Source: Vibrio metoecus (lineage in GTDB: Bacteria; Pseudomonadota; Gammaproteobacteria; Enterobacterales; Vibrionaceae). Taken from it: a DNA stretch of 64,000 nucleotides. A program made the position numbers and the translations under genes. Shown piece after piece: positions 17,345 through 26,030 of the stretch (position 1 is the first letter of the stretch; the number at the start of each line of letters is the position of its first letter). The notes beneath the pieces are model-generated. The model was not told the origin of the DNA. It saw nothing but the letters and a program-made list of their open reading frames with translations, and did no database searches. The stretch lies in assembly GCF_009665255.1 (NCBI RefSeq), contig NZ_CP035686.1, positions 744,001-808,000 of the forward strand, read 5' to 3'.

Positions 17345-18559
17345 TTATTGGCTGTAAGTCGTGATAAAGCGTTCAAAGCGACTGATGGCGATTTCCAAAT
17401 CTTCCACATGTGGCAGAGTCACAATGCGGAAGTGATCCGGTTTTGGCCAGTTAAAACCACTGCCTTGTACCAGCAGCACTTTTTCTTGCACTAGGAAATC
17501 GAGCACCATTTTCTGGTCATCTTTGATCGGATACATCTTGGTATCAATTTTCGGGAACAGGTACATTGCGCCTTTCGGCTTCACGCAAGAAATACCTGGG
17601 ATCTGGTTAATCATCTCCCATGCGCGATCACGCTGCTCCAACAAACGGCCGCCCGGCAGAATCAGCTCATTAATACTTTGATAGCCGCCAAGTGCGGTTT
17701 GAATCGCGTGCTGCATTGGCACGTTAGCACACAAACGCATGGAGGAAAGCATATCCAGACCTGCGATATAGCCCTGTGCTAGTTGTTTGGGGCCAGTCAG
17801 GAACATCCAGCCACCACGGAAACCGCACACACGATAGGCTTTGGACAAACCGTTAAAGGTTGCCACTAACACATCATCCGCCAAAGTGGCGATTGAGGTA
17901 TGCACTGCGCCGTCGTACAGCACTTTATCGTAAATCTCATCAGCGAAAATGATCAGCTTATGCTTACGGGCAATTTCTACAATTTCCAGCAAGAAATCGC
18001 GGCTGTACACCGCACCTGTTGGGTTATTCGGGTTGATCAGTACAATGCCACGGGTTTTCGGGGTGATTTTGCTGCGAATATCATCGAGATCAGGATACCA
18101 ATCCGCTTCTTCGTCACAGATGTAGTGCACGGCTTTGCCGCCAGAAAGCGCAACCGCGGCTGTCCATAGTGGGTAATCTGGGGCAGGTACCAGCATTTCA
18201 TCGCCATTGTTGAGCAGGGCCTGCATCGCCATGACGATAAGCTCTGATGCACCGTTGCCGATGTACACATCTTCGACGTCCAGACTGCGGATACCTTTTT
18301 TCTGGTAGTACTGCACAACCGCTTTGCGAGCGGAATAAATGCCTTTGGAGTCACAGTAACCTTGCGATGTTGGCAGGTTACGGATCACATCGACCAGGAT
18401 CTCGTCTGGGGCGTCGAAACCAAATGGGGCAGGGTTACCGATATTTAGTTTCAGTATTTTATGCCCTTCTTCTTCCATGCGTTTAGCATGTTTAAGCACT
18501 GGTCCTCGAATGTCATAGCAGACATTATCGAGTTTTGACGACATCCCGATATTTTGCAT
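17345..18559 (-). CDS. alaA: Glutamate-pyruvate aminotransferase AlaA
   Basis: This 404-residue class I/II PLP aminotransferase (E. coli AlaA/YfbQ 405) makes alanine from pyruvate and glutamate. It shows INPNNPTGAVYSRDFL, the aspartate that contacts the pyridine nitrogen in FADEIYDKVLYDG, and the Schiff-base lysine in FNGLSKAYRVCGFRGGW. The conserved Arg for the substrate carboxylate lies in the final HFRIVTLP. The ATG at 18559 shares a 214-bp intergenic region with the divergent men operon. A terminator and two further hairpins follow. Confidence 0.95.
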   Translation of the reverse strand: MQNIGMSSKLDNVCYDIRGPVLKHAKRMEEEGHKILKLNIGNPAPFGFDAPDEILVDVIRNLPTSQGYCDSKGIYSARKAVVQYYQKKGIRSLDVEDVYIGNGASELIVMAMQALLNNGDEMLVPAPDYPLWTAAVALSGGKAVHYICDEEADWYPDLDDIRSKITPKTRGIVLINPNNPTGAVYSRDFLLEIVEIARKHKLIIFADEIYDKVLYDGAVHTSIATLADDVLVATFNGLSKAYRVCGFRGGWMFLTGPKQLAQGYIAGLDMLSSMRLCANVPMQHAIQTALGGYQSINELILPGGRLLEQRDRAWEMINQIPGISCVKPKGAMYLFPKIDTKMYPIKDDQKMVLDFLVQEKVLLVQGSGFNWPKPDHFRIVTLPHVEDLEIAISRFERFITTYSQ

Positions 18560-18638
18560 TGTTATTTTCCTGAAAATAATCTGTTTTCTTGATTAAACTA
18601 CACTAACTTGCCATTTTTTAGAATAAAAATCTAAGATA

Positions 18639-18648
18639 ACCTAGGTTT
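18639..18648. promoter_or_regulatory. Small palindrome in the alaA-menF divergent promoter region
   Basis: AACCTAGGTT is a perfect 10-bp palindrome (with flanking TA/TA) about 80 bp from the alaA start and 126 bp from menF. The rest of the 214-bp gap is AT-rich; no regulator can be assigned. Confidence 0.25.
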
Positions 18649-18773
18649 AAAAACAGAAGACATGTTGCGTTGATCACTCCGCGAAGTAAAAGATACCCCA
18701 TAACCTTGATTTCATAAGGCTCTCTCAATAGAGTAGCCTCAGTTTACCGAATCTCCCCCCGTACGAGGTCGCT

Positions 18774-20081
18774 TTGTTGCATTTTTTTCAGGCCGTTGCT
18801 CAATTGATGGAGCAAATCCGTGGCGCGAAGGATCATGATGTTCGTTTTACTCAGCCGTTGGCAGAAAAACCGCCGTTTGCGCTGATTGATTGGCTTGACG
18901 CTCAACCGATTTTCCCCAAATTCTATTGGCAGTCGCGCGATACCCGTGAAGAAGTGGTCGCACTGGGGCAGATCTACACTTTTACTGATCCGGCACCGGC
19001 TTACGCTATTTTAGGTGATGAGCAGCGAGTATGGGGTGGGCGTTCATTTGATGGCAATACGGAGAAAAATCCGCGTTGCATGTCTTCTTTCTTTTTTTTA
19101 CCGCAGATTGAATTAACACGTTTTGATGAACAGTGGTCATTGGCGGTGAACATCAACAGCGAACCGCAACGCACGCTTAATGCGCTACAAAAACTGTTGC
19201 TTGAGGTTCCCGCATTACGTCCATTGACGGCGCAAGTTAACGATGTTGAACACACTCCCGCGCTTTTGCAGTGGAATGCGTTGGTTGAGAAAGTGCTGAA
19301 TGGCATTACTCAGCAGCAGTTTAAAAAAGTGGTACTGGCGCGTAAAACCAAACTTTCGCTGGATGCGCCGATCAGTGCGGCGCAACTGCTTAAAGCCAGT
19401 CATACACAAAACCATCACAGTTTTCATTTTTTACTGGCACTCGATTCTCGCCACAGCTTTATGGGGTCGACTCCGGAGCGGCTCTATTTGCGTCACGGCC
19501 AAACCCTCGAAACCGAAGCGCTTGCTGGCACTATCGGGCGCGGTATGAATGCCGCGCAAGATATGGAGTTAGCAAACTGGTTGGCTCACGACAGCAAGAA
19601 CCTCAATGAAAATCAGTTGGTGGTGGAAGACATTATTGAAAGTCTTGCGCCATATGCAGAGCAAATTCATAGTCAGAGCGAAGCTCAGTTAGTGCGACTG
19701 CGTAAAGTGCAACACTTGAAGAAGCGGATTGATGTGGAGTTGAAATCAGGGGTCAATGGCGTGCAACTACTGAGTGCACTGCAACCGACGGCGGCCGTGG
19801 CCGGCTTGCCACGCCAAAGTGCGCTGGCTTTTATTGCTGAAAATGAGCCTTTTGCGCGCGGTTGGTACGCCGGTTCTATGGGCTACTTTAGCCATGCACA
19901 AGCGGAGTTTTGTGTGGCGATTCGCAGTGCTTTAGTGGTGGATAAACAAGTTCAGCTTTTTGCGGGCGCGGGTATTGTACCTGGCTCGATTGCTGAGCAT
20001 GAATGGCAGGAGCTGGATAAAAAGCTCTCTACCTTACTAAGTTTGATTACCGACCGTTTACCGCTGGGAGTGGCCTCATGA
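18774..20081 (+). CDS. menF: Isochorismate synthase MenF
   Basis: This 435-residue chorismate-utilising enzyme (E. coli MenF 431) makes isochorismate, the first step of menaquinone synthesis. The C-terminal half has the family signatures QFKKVVLARKTKL, GSTPERLYLRHG, ETEALAGTIGRG and the Mg-binding ends EFCVAIRSALV and AGAGIVPGSIAEHEWQELDKK. Two adjacent TTG codons (18774, 18777) are candidate starts; GAGG at 18765 gives good spacing to the second. A rare TTG start may limit entry into the men operon. Its stop overlaps the menD start by 4 bp. Confidence 0.94.
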   Translation: MLHFFQAVAQLMEQIRGAKDHDVRFTQPLAEKPPFALIDWLDAQPIFPKFYWQSRDTREEVVALGQIYTFTDPAPAYAILGDEQRVWGGRSFDGNTEKNPRCMSSFFFLPQIELTRFDEQWSLAVNINSEPQRTLNALQKLLLEVPALRPLTAQVNDVEHTPALLQWNALVEKVLNGITQQQFKKVVLARKTKLSLDAPISAAQLLKASHTQNHHSFHFLLALDSRHSFMGSTPERLYLRHGQTLETEALAGTIGRGMNAAQDMELANWLAHDSKNLNENQLVVEDIIESLAPYAEQIHSQSEAQLVRLRKVQHLKKRIDVELKSGVNGVQLLSALQPTAAVAGLPRQSALAFIAENEPFARGWYAGSMGYFSHAQAEFCVAIRSALVVDKQVQLFAGAGIVPGSIAEHEWQELDKKLSTLLSLITDRLPLGVAS

Positions 20082-21790
20082 ATCACGACCAAGCCTTACT
20101 GAACCGCCTTTGGTCGCGAGTTTTACTCGAAGAGTTAAGTCGTTTAGGCGTAACACAAGTGTGTGTGGCTCCTGGCTCTCGCTCTACACCCTTGACGCTT
20201 GAAGCTCATGCCAATGCGGCGTTCACACTACATACTCACTATGATGAGCGCGGCTTAGGTTTTATGGCACTTGGTTTAGCGAAAGCCAGCCAACAGTCAG
20301 TAGCAGTGATCGTGACTTCGGGCACCGCGGTGGCAAACTTGTTGCCTGCCATTGCCGAATCCAAACTCACTGGTGAACGTTTAGTCGTATTAACCGCCGA
20401 TCGCCCGCCAGAGCTGGTGGGTTGTGGTGCCAATCAAGCTATTGTTCAGTCTGGCATTTTTTCTCATCACGTTAATGCAACCCTTGAGCTGCCAAGTCCT
20501 GCGATACACCATCCACTCCCTTGGTTACTCACTTCAATTGATGATGTCATGGCTCGCCAATCTTTGCTGGGTGGCAGTGCACATATCAATTGCCCGTTCC
20601 CTGAGCCTTTGTATTCGGCTGGTGATGAAGCGATTTATCAGCCTTATCTGGCCAGTGTGCAAAGATGGCGCGAACATCAACGTCCCTATACTGAGCGTCA
20701 CCAAACTTTGGCACAAAGTGCACCTGCATCATTGGACGGCTTTTTAGCCAAAGGTGTGGTGATTTTTGGTTCGTTGACATTGGATGAAGCACAAGCCGCG
20801 CAGCGTTTTGCACAAACGATGGGGTGGCCGTTACTGTGTGATCCGCAATCGGGCATCAGCAGTGAGTGGGCTCATTTCGATTTGTGGTTACAACATCAAC
20901 CTGCGCGTGATGTGCTCAATCAGTGTGAAGTCGTGGTGCAGTTTGGTTCACGAATTGTCTCTAAACGCTTAGCGCAATGGTTAGCTAATTGGTGTGGGCA
21001 AGCCCGTGGTGAATATCACTATGTTTCTCCACAGACGGAGCGTAACAACCCTTGGCATGCGATGCAGCAGCAGTGGGTGTGTGATATTCCCAACTGGGTA
21101 GACGCAGTGCTCAGTAAACGGTTAGCGGGTCAAAATACGCAGCAGGGCTGGGCGGATGAGTTAACGCGTTATGCGCAATCTGTTCGCCAATTGGCGCAGT
21201 TGCATTTTTCTTCTTCTGCTCTGAGCGAAGTGGCTCTGGCGTTGGATTTAACCGAGCGCGCCACGCAAGCGGATCTGTTTTTGGGTAACAGCCTGATTGT
21301 GCGTTTGGTGGATATGTTCAGCGTTCTCGATGGGCGTGAAGTGTTCTCCAATCGTGGTGCATCCGGCATTGATGGTTTAGTGGCAACGGCGTCAGGCGTT
21401 CAACGTGCACGACAGAAACCTCTGTTCATGCTGATGGGTGATACCTCGCTGCTGTACGATCTCAATTCGCTTGCGCTGATGCGCAATCCACCGCAGCCAA
21501 CGGTGATTGTGGTGACGAATAACGATGGTGGGGCGATTTTCGATCTCCTCCCTGTACCGAGTGAGCAGCGTGAAGCGCTCTATCAAATGCCGCATGGAAT
21601 GGACTTTGCCCACGCAGCCCAGCAATTTGGCTTGGCGTATTGTGCGGCACAAACCTTAGAGCATTACCAAACCTTGGTGGAGGAACATTTCGCGCAAGGT
21701 GTAGGCACTTTGCTGATCGAAGTGAAAACACCACCCCAACAAGCCTCTATGCACATCAAACAACTGACGTCGCAACTCCATGCTCTCTAA
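20078..21790 (+). CDS. menD: SEPHCHC synthase MenD
   Basis: This 570-residue ThDP enzyme (E. coli 556) joins isochorismate and 2-oxoglutarate to form 2-succinyl-5-enolpyruvyl-6-hydroxy-3-cyclohexene-1-carboxylate. The N-terminal pyrimidine-binding domain has VCVAPGSRSTPLTLEA and HYDERGLGFMALGLAKAS (catalytic Glu). The C-terminal diphosphate-binding domain has GDTSLLYDLNSL with the NNDGGAIFDLLP Mg/ThDP motif. It is coupled to menF by ATGA and overlaps menH by 11 bp. Confidence 0.96.
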   Translation: MNHDQALLNRLWSRVLLEELSRLGVTQVCVAPGSRSTPLTLEAHANAAFTLHTHYDERGLGFMALGLAKASQQSVAVIVTSGTAVANLLPAIAESKLTGERLVVLTADRPPELVGCGANQAIVQSGIFSHHVNATLELPSPAIHHPLPWLLTSIDDVMARQSLLGGSAHINCPFPEPLYSAGDEAIYQPYLASVQRWREHQRPYTERHQTLAQSAPASLDGFLAKGVVIFGSLTLDEAQAAQRFAQTMGWPLLCDPQSGISSEWAHFDLWLQHQPARDVLNQCEVVVQFGSRIVSKRLAQWLANWCGQARGEYHYVSPQTERNNPWHAMQQQWVCDIPNWVDAVLSKRLAGQNTQQGWADELTRYAQSVRQLAQLHFSSSALSEVALALDLTERATQADLFLGNSLIVRLVDMFSVLDGREVFSNRGASGIDGLVATASGVQRARQKPLFMLMGDTSLLYDLNSLALMRNPPQPTVIVVTNNDGGAIFDLLPVPSEQREALYQMPHGMDFAHAAQQFGLAYCAAQTLEHYQTLVEEHFAQGVGTLLIEVKTPPQQASMHIKQLTSQLHAL

Positions 21791-22571
21791 CCAACTGCAC
21801 TTTGCCAAGCCTACTGCGCGAACACCCTTGGTGGTGTTGGTGCACGGTTTGCTTGGTAGTGGTGCGGATTGGCAACCGGTTCTCTCTCATATGGCTAGCA
21901 TGAAGTGTGCGGTATTGACGCTTGATCTTCTTGGACATGGTGCCAATCCAGAATTGCATTGTGATGATTTTGCTCAAGCGGTTTCTATGATTGAACAAAC
22001 CGTACAAGCACATATCACTCCTGAGGTGCCAGTCATTTTGGTGGGGTACTCGCTTGGCGGGCGATTAATCATGAATGGGTTAGCACAGGGCGATTTTTCG
22101 CGCCTTAATCTATGTGGAGCGATCATCGAAGGCGGTCACTTCGGACTGCAAGAGGATGAGGAAAAAGCGGCGCGTTGGCAAAATGATCAACAATGGGCGC
22201 AGCGATTTGCTAAGCAACCGATTGAGCATGTGTTGAGCGATTGGTATCAGCAAGCGGTATTTAGTTCACTAAACCATGAGCAAAGACAAACTTTAATTGC
22301 GCAACGTAGTGCTAATCTTGGTTCATCAGTAGCACATATGTTACTGGCAACAAGTTTGGCTAAGCAGCCCTATTTATTGCCAGCACTACAAGCACTTACT
22401 CTACCGATACACTATGTGTGTGGCGATAAAGACAATAAATTTCAGCAACTCGCACAGCATTGCGGGTTGAGTTACAGTCAAGTTGCGAATGCGGGCCACA
22501 ATGTACACCACGAACAGCCGCAAGCCTTCGCAAAGATTGTACAAGCGATGATCCACTCGGTCGCAGATTGA
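21780..22571 (+). CDS. menH: SHCHC synthase MenH (alpha/beta hydrolase)
   Basis: This 263-residue protein removes pyruvate from SEPHCHC to give SHCHC. It has an alpha/beta-hydrolase fold with VLVHGLLGSGADWQPV, nucleophile Ser in VGYSLGGRLIMNG and catalytic His in NAGHNVHHEQP. The ATG at 21780 lies inside the menD 3' end (11-bp overlap), so translation is coupled. Gene order menF-D-H-B-C-E matches that of gamma-proteobacteria. Confidence 0.93.
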   Translation: MLSNQLHFAKPTARTPLVVLVHGLLGSGADWQPVLSHMASMKCAVLTLDLLGHGANPELHCDDFAQAVSMIEQTVQAHITPEVPVILVGYSLGGRLIMNGLAQGDFSRLNLCGAIIEGGHFGLQEDEEKAARWQNDQQWAQRFAKQPIEHVLSDWYQQAVFSSLNHEQRQTLIAQRSANLGSSVAHMLLATSLAKQPYLLPALQALTLPIHYVCGDKDNKFQQLAQHCGLSYSQVANAGHNVHHEQPQAFAKIVQAMIHSVAD

Positions 22572-22595
22572 GTGATAACGACAATGGGAACCACC

Positions 22596-23462
22596 ATGGC
22601 TAAAACTACAGGCATTTCTGAGCAAGAACTTTACGCACCAGTGATTTGGCAAGATTGCACCGGTGACTATCAAGATATTTACTACCACAAGTCTGAAGAT
22701 GGGATTGCGAAAATCACTATCGCCAGACCGCAAGTGCGCAATGCGTTTCGTCCATTGACTGTGAAAGAGATGATTCACGCGCTGTCAGATGCTCGATACG
22801 ATGACAAGGTGGGTGTGATTATCCTGACCGGTTTAGGTGAAGATGCGTTCTGTTCTGGCGGCGATCAGAAAATCCGTGGCGACTACGGCGGCTACCGTGA
22901 TGATTCTGGTACTCACCACCTGAACGTGCTCGATTTCCAACGTCAGATCCGTACTTGTCCAAAACCTGTGATTGCGGCAGTGGCTGGCTGGGCAGTGGGC
23001 GGCGGTCATGTGCTGCACATGATGTGTGACCTGACCATTGCAGCAGAAAATGCGCAATTTGGTCAAACTGGCCCGAAAGTGGGTTCATTCGATGGCGGCT
23101 GGGGTGCTTCTTACATGGCGCGTATTGTCGGCCAGAAGAAAGCGCGCGAAATCTGGTTTCTGTGCCGTTTCTACAATGCCCAAGAAGCGTTGGATATGGG
23201 GCTGGTGAACACGGTTGTGCCGGTTGAAGAGCTGGAAAGAGAAACCGTGCGCTGGTGTCGCGAAGTGCTGCAACACAGCCCAATGGCGATTCGCTGCCTG
23301 AAAGCAGCACTTAATGCCGACTGTGATGGTCAAGCAGGCCTGCAAGAGTTGGCTGGCAACGCGACCATGCTGTTCTACATGACCGAAGAAGGTCAGGAAG
23401 GCCGTAATGCGTTTAATGAAAAACGCCGTCCGGACTTCAACAAGTTCCCGCGTAACCCATAA
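22596..23462 (+). CDS. menB: 1,4-dihydroxy-2-naphthoyl-CoA synthase MenB
   Basis: This 288-residue crotonase-family enzyme (E. coli 285) closes the second ring of the naphthoquinone from o-succinylbenzoyl-CoA. The family core is almost invariant: RPQVRNAFRPLTVKEM, FCSGGDQKIRGDYGGY, VAGWAVGGGHVLHMMCDLT, GQTGPKVGSFDGGWGASY. The start is uncertain: ATG 22596 (MAKTTGISEQELYAP) has GGGA 7 bases upstream; a GTG at 22572, directly after the menH stop, would add 8 residues. A hairpin terminator follows before menC. Confidence 0.95.
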   Translation: MAKTTGISEQELYAPVIWQDCTGDYQDIYYHKSEDGIAKITIARPQVRNAFRPLTVKEMIHALSDARYDDKVGVIILTGLGEDAFCSGGDQKIRGDYGGYRDDSGTHHLNVLDFQRQIRTCPKPVIAAVAGWAVGGGHVLHMMCDLTIAAENAQFGQTGPKVGSFDGGWGASYMARIVGQKKAREIWFLCRFYNAQEALDMGLVNTVVPVEELERETVRWCREVLQHSPMAIRCLKAALNADCDGQAGLQELAGNATMLFYMTEEGQEGRNAFNEKRRPDFNKFPRNP

Positions 23463-23470
23463 TTCTTCTC

Positions 23471-23499
23471 AGAGCGGCGTCCTGCCGCTCTTTCTCTTT
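23471..23499 (+). terminator. Terminator-like hairpin between menB and menC
   Basis: AGAGCGGC/GCCGCTCT stem with a 5-base loop and TTCTCTTT tail, 8 bases after the menB stop and 50 bases before menC. If active, it would reduce menC-menE expression relative to menFDHB or mark a second promoter. Confidence 0.7.
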
Positions 23500-23549
23500 G
23501 AGCATAAACCCCGTTTATGTGGATGTATTGGATATAGGAAGAGATCAGC

Positions 23550-24548
23550 ATGCGTCATGCAACCCTCTATCGCTACCAACTGCCGATGGATAGCGGTGTC
23601 ATCCTTCGCAATGAGAAACTGACTCAGCGTGAAGGCTTTATTGTCGAACTGACCGAAAACGGCCGTACTGCGCGCGGTGAGATTGCTCCACTGCCCGGTT
23701 TTAGCCGCGAAACGTTGGAAGAAGCGGGCCTACAAGCACAAGCGCTGCTTGAGCTTTGGGTCAAAGGTCACGCTATCGAGTGGGATGCACAGCACCCTTC
23801 GGTCGCCTTTGGTATTTCGATGGCGCACTACGAGCTAGAACAAGCGCTGCCCGCGCAAGGCAACTACTATGTTGCGCCGCTGTGCACGGGCGATCCTGAT
23901 GAGCTGCTGCCGGTATTGAACAACTTACCGGGGCAGAAAGTCGCTAAGGTTAAAGTTGGGCTGTATGAGCCGATTCGGGATGGCATGCTGGTCAACCTGT
24001 TTTTGGAATCCATGCCGGATTTGACCCTGCGTTTGGATGCCAACCGCGCATGGACTCCAGCTAAAGCGCTCAAGTTTGCTCAATACGTCGCGCCGTCTTT
24101 ACGCAGCCGAATTGCGTTTTTGGAAGAGCCGTGCCAGTCGCCAAGTGAAAGCATCGCATTTTCGATTGATACGGGGATTGCGATTGCGTGGGACGAAACC
24201 TTACAAGAAGCGGTTCGCGATGCGAATTTCAAATTGGATGACCTGCTGGGCGTCAAAACTATTGTTATCAAACCGACCTTGGTTGGTTCTGTGCACCGTG
24301 TTGAGGCTTTGGTCGAGAAAGCGAAAGCGCTTGGGCTACAAGCAGTGATCAGTTCTAGCTTAGAGTCGAGCTTAGGATTGAACCAGTTGGCGCGTTTAGC
24401 GCATAAATTGTTGCCCAATGAAGTGCCGGGGCTCGATACCATAGGTTTATTCCGTGCCCAGTTAGAAACGCCTTGGCCAAATAGCTCACTGCCTGTAGTT
24501 ACCCTGCAAGAGCAGCAAATCGTATGGCGCTCGGAACCGACCCTGTGA
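23550..24548 (+). CDS. menC: o-Succinylbenzoate synthase MenC
   Basis: This 332-residue enolase-superfamily enzyme dehydrates SHCHC to o-succinylbenzoate. The barrel motifs are visible: KVKVGLYEP (acid/base Lys), LRLDANRAWTP (metal Asp), FLEEPCQSP (metal Glu), IAWDETLQE (metal Asp), TIVIKPTLVGS (second Lys) and ISSSLESSLGL. The ATG at 23550 has GGAAGAGA about 7 bases upstream. Its 3' end overlaps menE: either 4 bp (GTGA at 24545) or 25 bp (ATG 24524). Confidence 0.94.
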   Translation: MRHATLYRYQLPMDSGVILRNEKLTQREGFIVELTENGRTARGEIAPLPGFSRETLEEAGLQAQALLELWVKGHAIEWDAQHPSVAFGISMAHYELEQALPAQGNYYVAPLCTGDPDELLPVLNNLPGQKVAKVKVGLYEPIRDGMLVNLFLESMPDLTLRLDANRAWTPAKALKFAQYVAPSLRSRIAFLEEPCQSPSESIAFSIDTGIAIAWDETLQEAVRDANFKLDDLLGVKTIVIKPTLVGSVHRVEALVEKAKALGLQAVISSSLESSLGLNQLARLAHKLLPNEVPGLDTIGLFRAQLETPWPNSSLPVVTLQEQQIVWRSEPTL

Positions 24549-25957
24549 ACAGCCTTTGGCATGCTTGGATTGAGCGCGACCCCAATCAGGTCGCGCTGAA
24601 CCATGCCGGGCAAACACTGACTTGGCAAGCCCTAGACCGCCAAGTCGCACACTACGCCAAAGCGCTGCGTGAGCAAGGGGTGCAAGCTGGAGAGGTAGTG
24701 ACGCTGGTGGGGAAAAATCATCTGCACACTGTGCTGTGGTTTTTGGCCTGCACTCAAGTGGGCGCACTGTGCGCCTTTGTCGCACCACAACCTTTGGCTC
24801 GTTTGCAGGAAAAGCTCGCCACACTCTATGCCGAGCAAAGCCCGAAGCACCTATGGTTAGCACCTTCTTGCACGCTAAGTGAAGAAGAGATTGCTGAGCT
24901 TAATGCCCATCGCCTGAGTTTGCCCGATGAGCGGGATGAAACTGTTGATGGTGAGAAAGTCTCTAGCCAGTTCTCTTGTGAACAACTGGCGACGTTAATT
25001 TTCACCTCGGGTTCGACGGGCGTAGCCAAAGCCGTCGCGCATACTCATCAGCAACATTTGGCTTCGGCGCGTGGTTTGCTGGCTCAGTTTGCTTTTACTG
25101 AGTCAGATTGTTGGTTACTGAGCTTGCCGCTGTATCACATTTCTGGGGTGGCCATTCTCTATCGCTGGCTTGCTGTCGGTGCCACACTCAAGATCGGCAC
25201 TGGCGATCTGCAAAACGATATTGCTGGCGTCACTCACGCTTCATTGGTGCCTACTCAGCTTAAACGTCTGTTGGACAGTCGCTGTCCATTGACGCTCAAA
25301 CGTGTTCTGCTTGGCGGCAGCCATATCCCCGTTGAACTCGCTCAAATGGCGGCAAAGCGCGGTATTGATACTTGGCTGGGCTACGGCATGACTGAAGCGG
25401 CTTCGACGGTTACCGCGAAGCGGGTCGATGGGCTTGCGGGTAATGGTGAACTTTTGGTTCATCGTGAGCTGCGCATTGTTGATGGGCGGATTTTCATTGG
25501 TGGGCAGACGCTGGCACAAGGCTATTATCGGCAAGGTCAGTTAGTGCCTCTCACTAATGAGCAGGGTTGGTTTGACAGCAAAGATCTCGGTCGTTGGCAG
25601 GGCAACAACCTGCTGATTGATGGTCGTGCCGATAATCTGTTCATCTCTGGCGGTGAAAATATTCACTGTGAAGAGATAGAGGCAGTATTAAATCAGCACC
25701 CTCAAGTGCACGTAGCCATCGTGGTTCCTGTCCAAGATAGCGAATATGGAGCGCGACCTGTTGCGATTATTCGTAGTGAAGCACAGTGGAGCCAAGCCAT
25801 CGGTGATGCTTGGTGCCAAGGCAAACTCGAAAAATTCAAATGGCCTATCATGTACTTTTTACTCCCCGATACTTTGCTGGATGGGGGAATTAAAGTCTCT
25901 CGCGCAGCGATTAAAGCGTGGTTGTCCGCTCAACAAACGACCTTCAAGTTACTGTAA
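24524..25957 (+). CDS. menE: o-Succinylbenzoate-CoA ligase MenE
   Basis: This adenylate-forming enzyme (477 residues) activates o-succinylbenzoate with CoA. It carries FTSGSTGVAKAVAHTH (P-loop-like), WLGYGMTEAASTV, the hinge DGRADNLFISGGENIHCEEIE and a C-terminal Lys in DGGIKVSRAAIK. The start may be ATG 24524 or GTG 24545, the latter overlapping the menC TGA as GTGA, a common coupling arrangement, giving 470 residues. It ends the men operon; a long hairpin follows before the convergent benE gene. Confidence 0.93.
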   Translation: MALGTDPVNSLWHAWIERDPNQVALNHAGQTLTWQALDRQVAHYAKALREQGVQAGEVVTLVGKNHLHTVLWFLACTQVGALCAFVAPQPLARLQEKLATLYAEQSPKHLWLAPSCTLSEEEIAELNAHRLSLPDERDETVDGEKVSSQFSCEQLATLIFTSGSTGVAKAVAHTHQQHLASARGLLAQFAFTESDCWLLSLPLYHISGVAILYRWLAVGATLKIGTGDLQNDIAGVTHASLVPTQLKRLLDSRCPLTLKRVLLGGSHIPVELAQMAAKRGIDTWLGYGMTEAASTVTAKRVDGLAGNGELLVHRELRIVDGRIFIGGQTLAQGYYRQGQLVPLTNEQGWFDSKDLGRWQGNNLLIDGRADNLFISGGENIHCEEIEAVLNQHPQVHVAIVVPVQDSEYGARPVAIIRSEAQWSQAIGDAWCQGKLEKFKWPIMYFLLPDTLLDGGIKVSRAAIKAWLSAQQTTFKLL

Positions 25958-25959
25958 TT

Positions 25960-26025
25960 CTTAAATGACTTGGGTTGGCTGCAGTGGATATGGTATCCAC
26001 CGCTGCCAGTACGCCAAGTTTCTCT
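25960..26025. repeat. Long imperfect hairpin between menE and benE, ERIC-end-like
   Basis: The arms ACTTGG..GGC-GC-GTGGATA (25968-25990) and TATCCACC-GC-GCC...CCAAGT (25994-26019) make a long imperfect stem with a 3-base loop. The left flank CTTAAATGACTTGG is close to one end of the full ERIC (CCTAAACGACTTGG, read as reverse complement). It sits between convergent genes and may terminate both. An ERIC remnant is a hypothesis; the right side matches ERIC less well. Confidence 0.45.
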
Positions 26026-26030
26026 TGCCG

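Noticed and set aside
22819..23310. Minus-strand open frame (163 codons) opposite menB.
   Set aside because: Antisense to a highly conserved crotonase-family gene; sequence looks non-protein-like.
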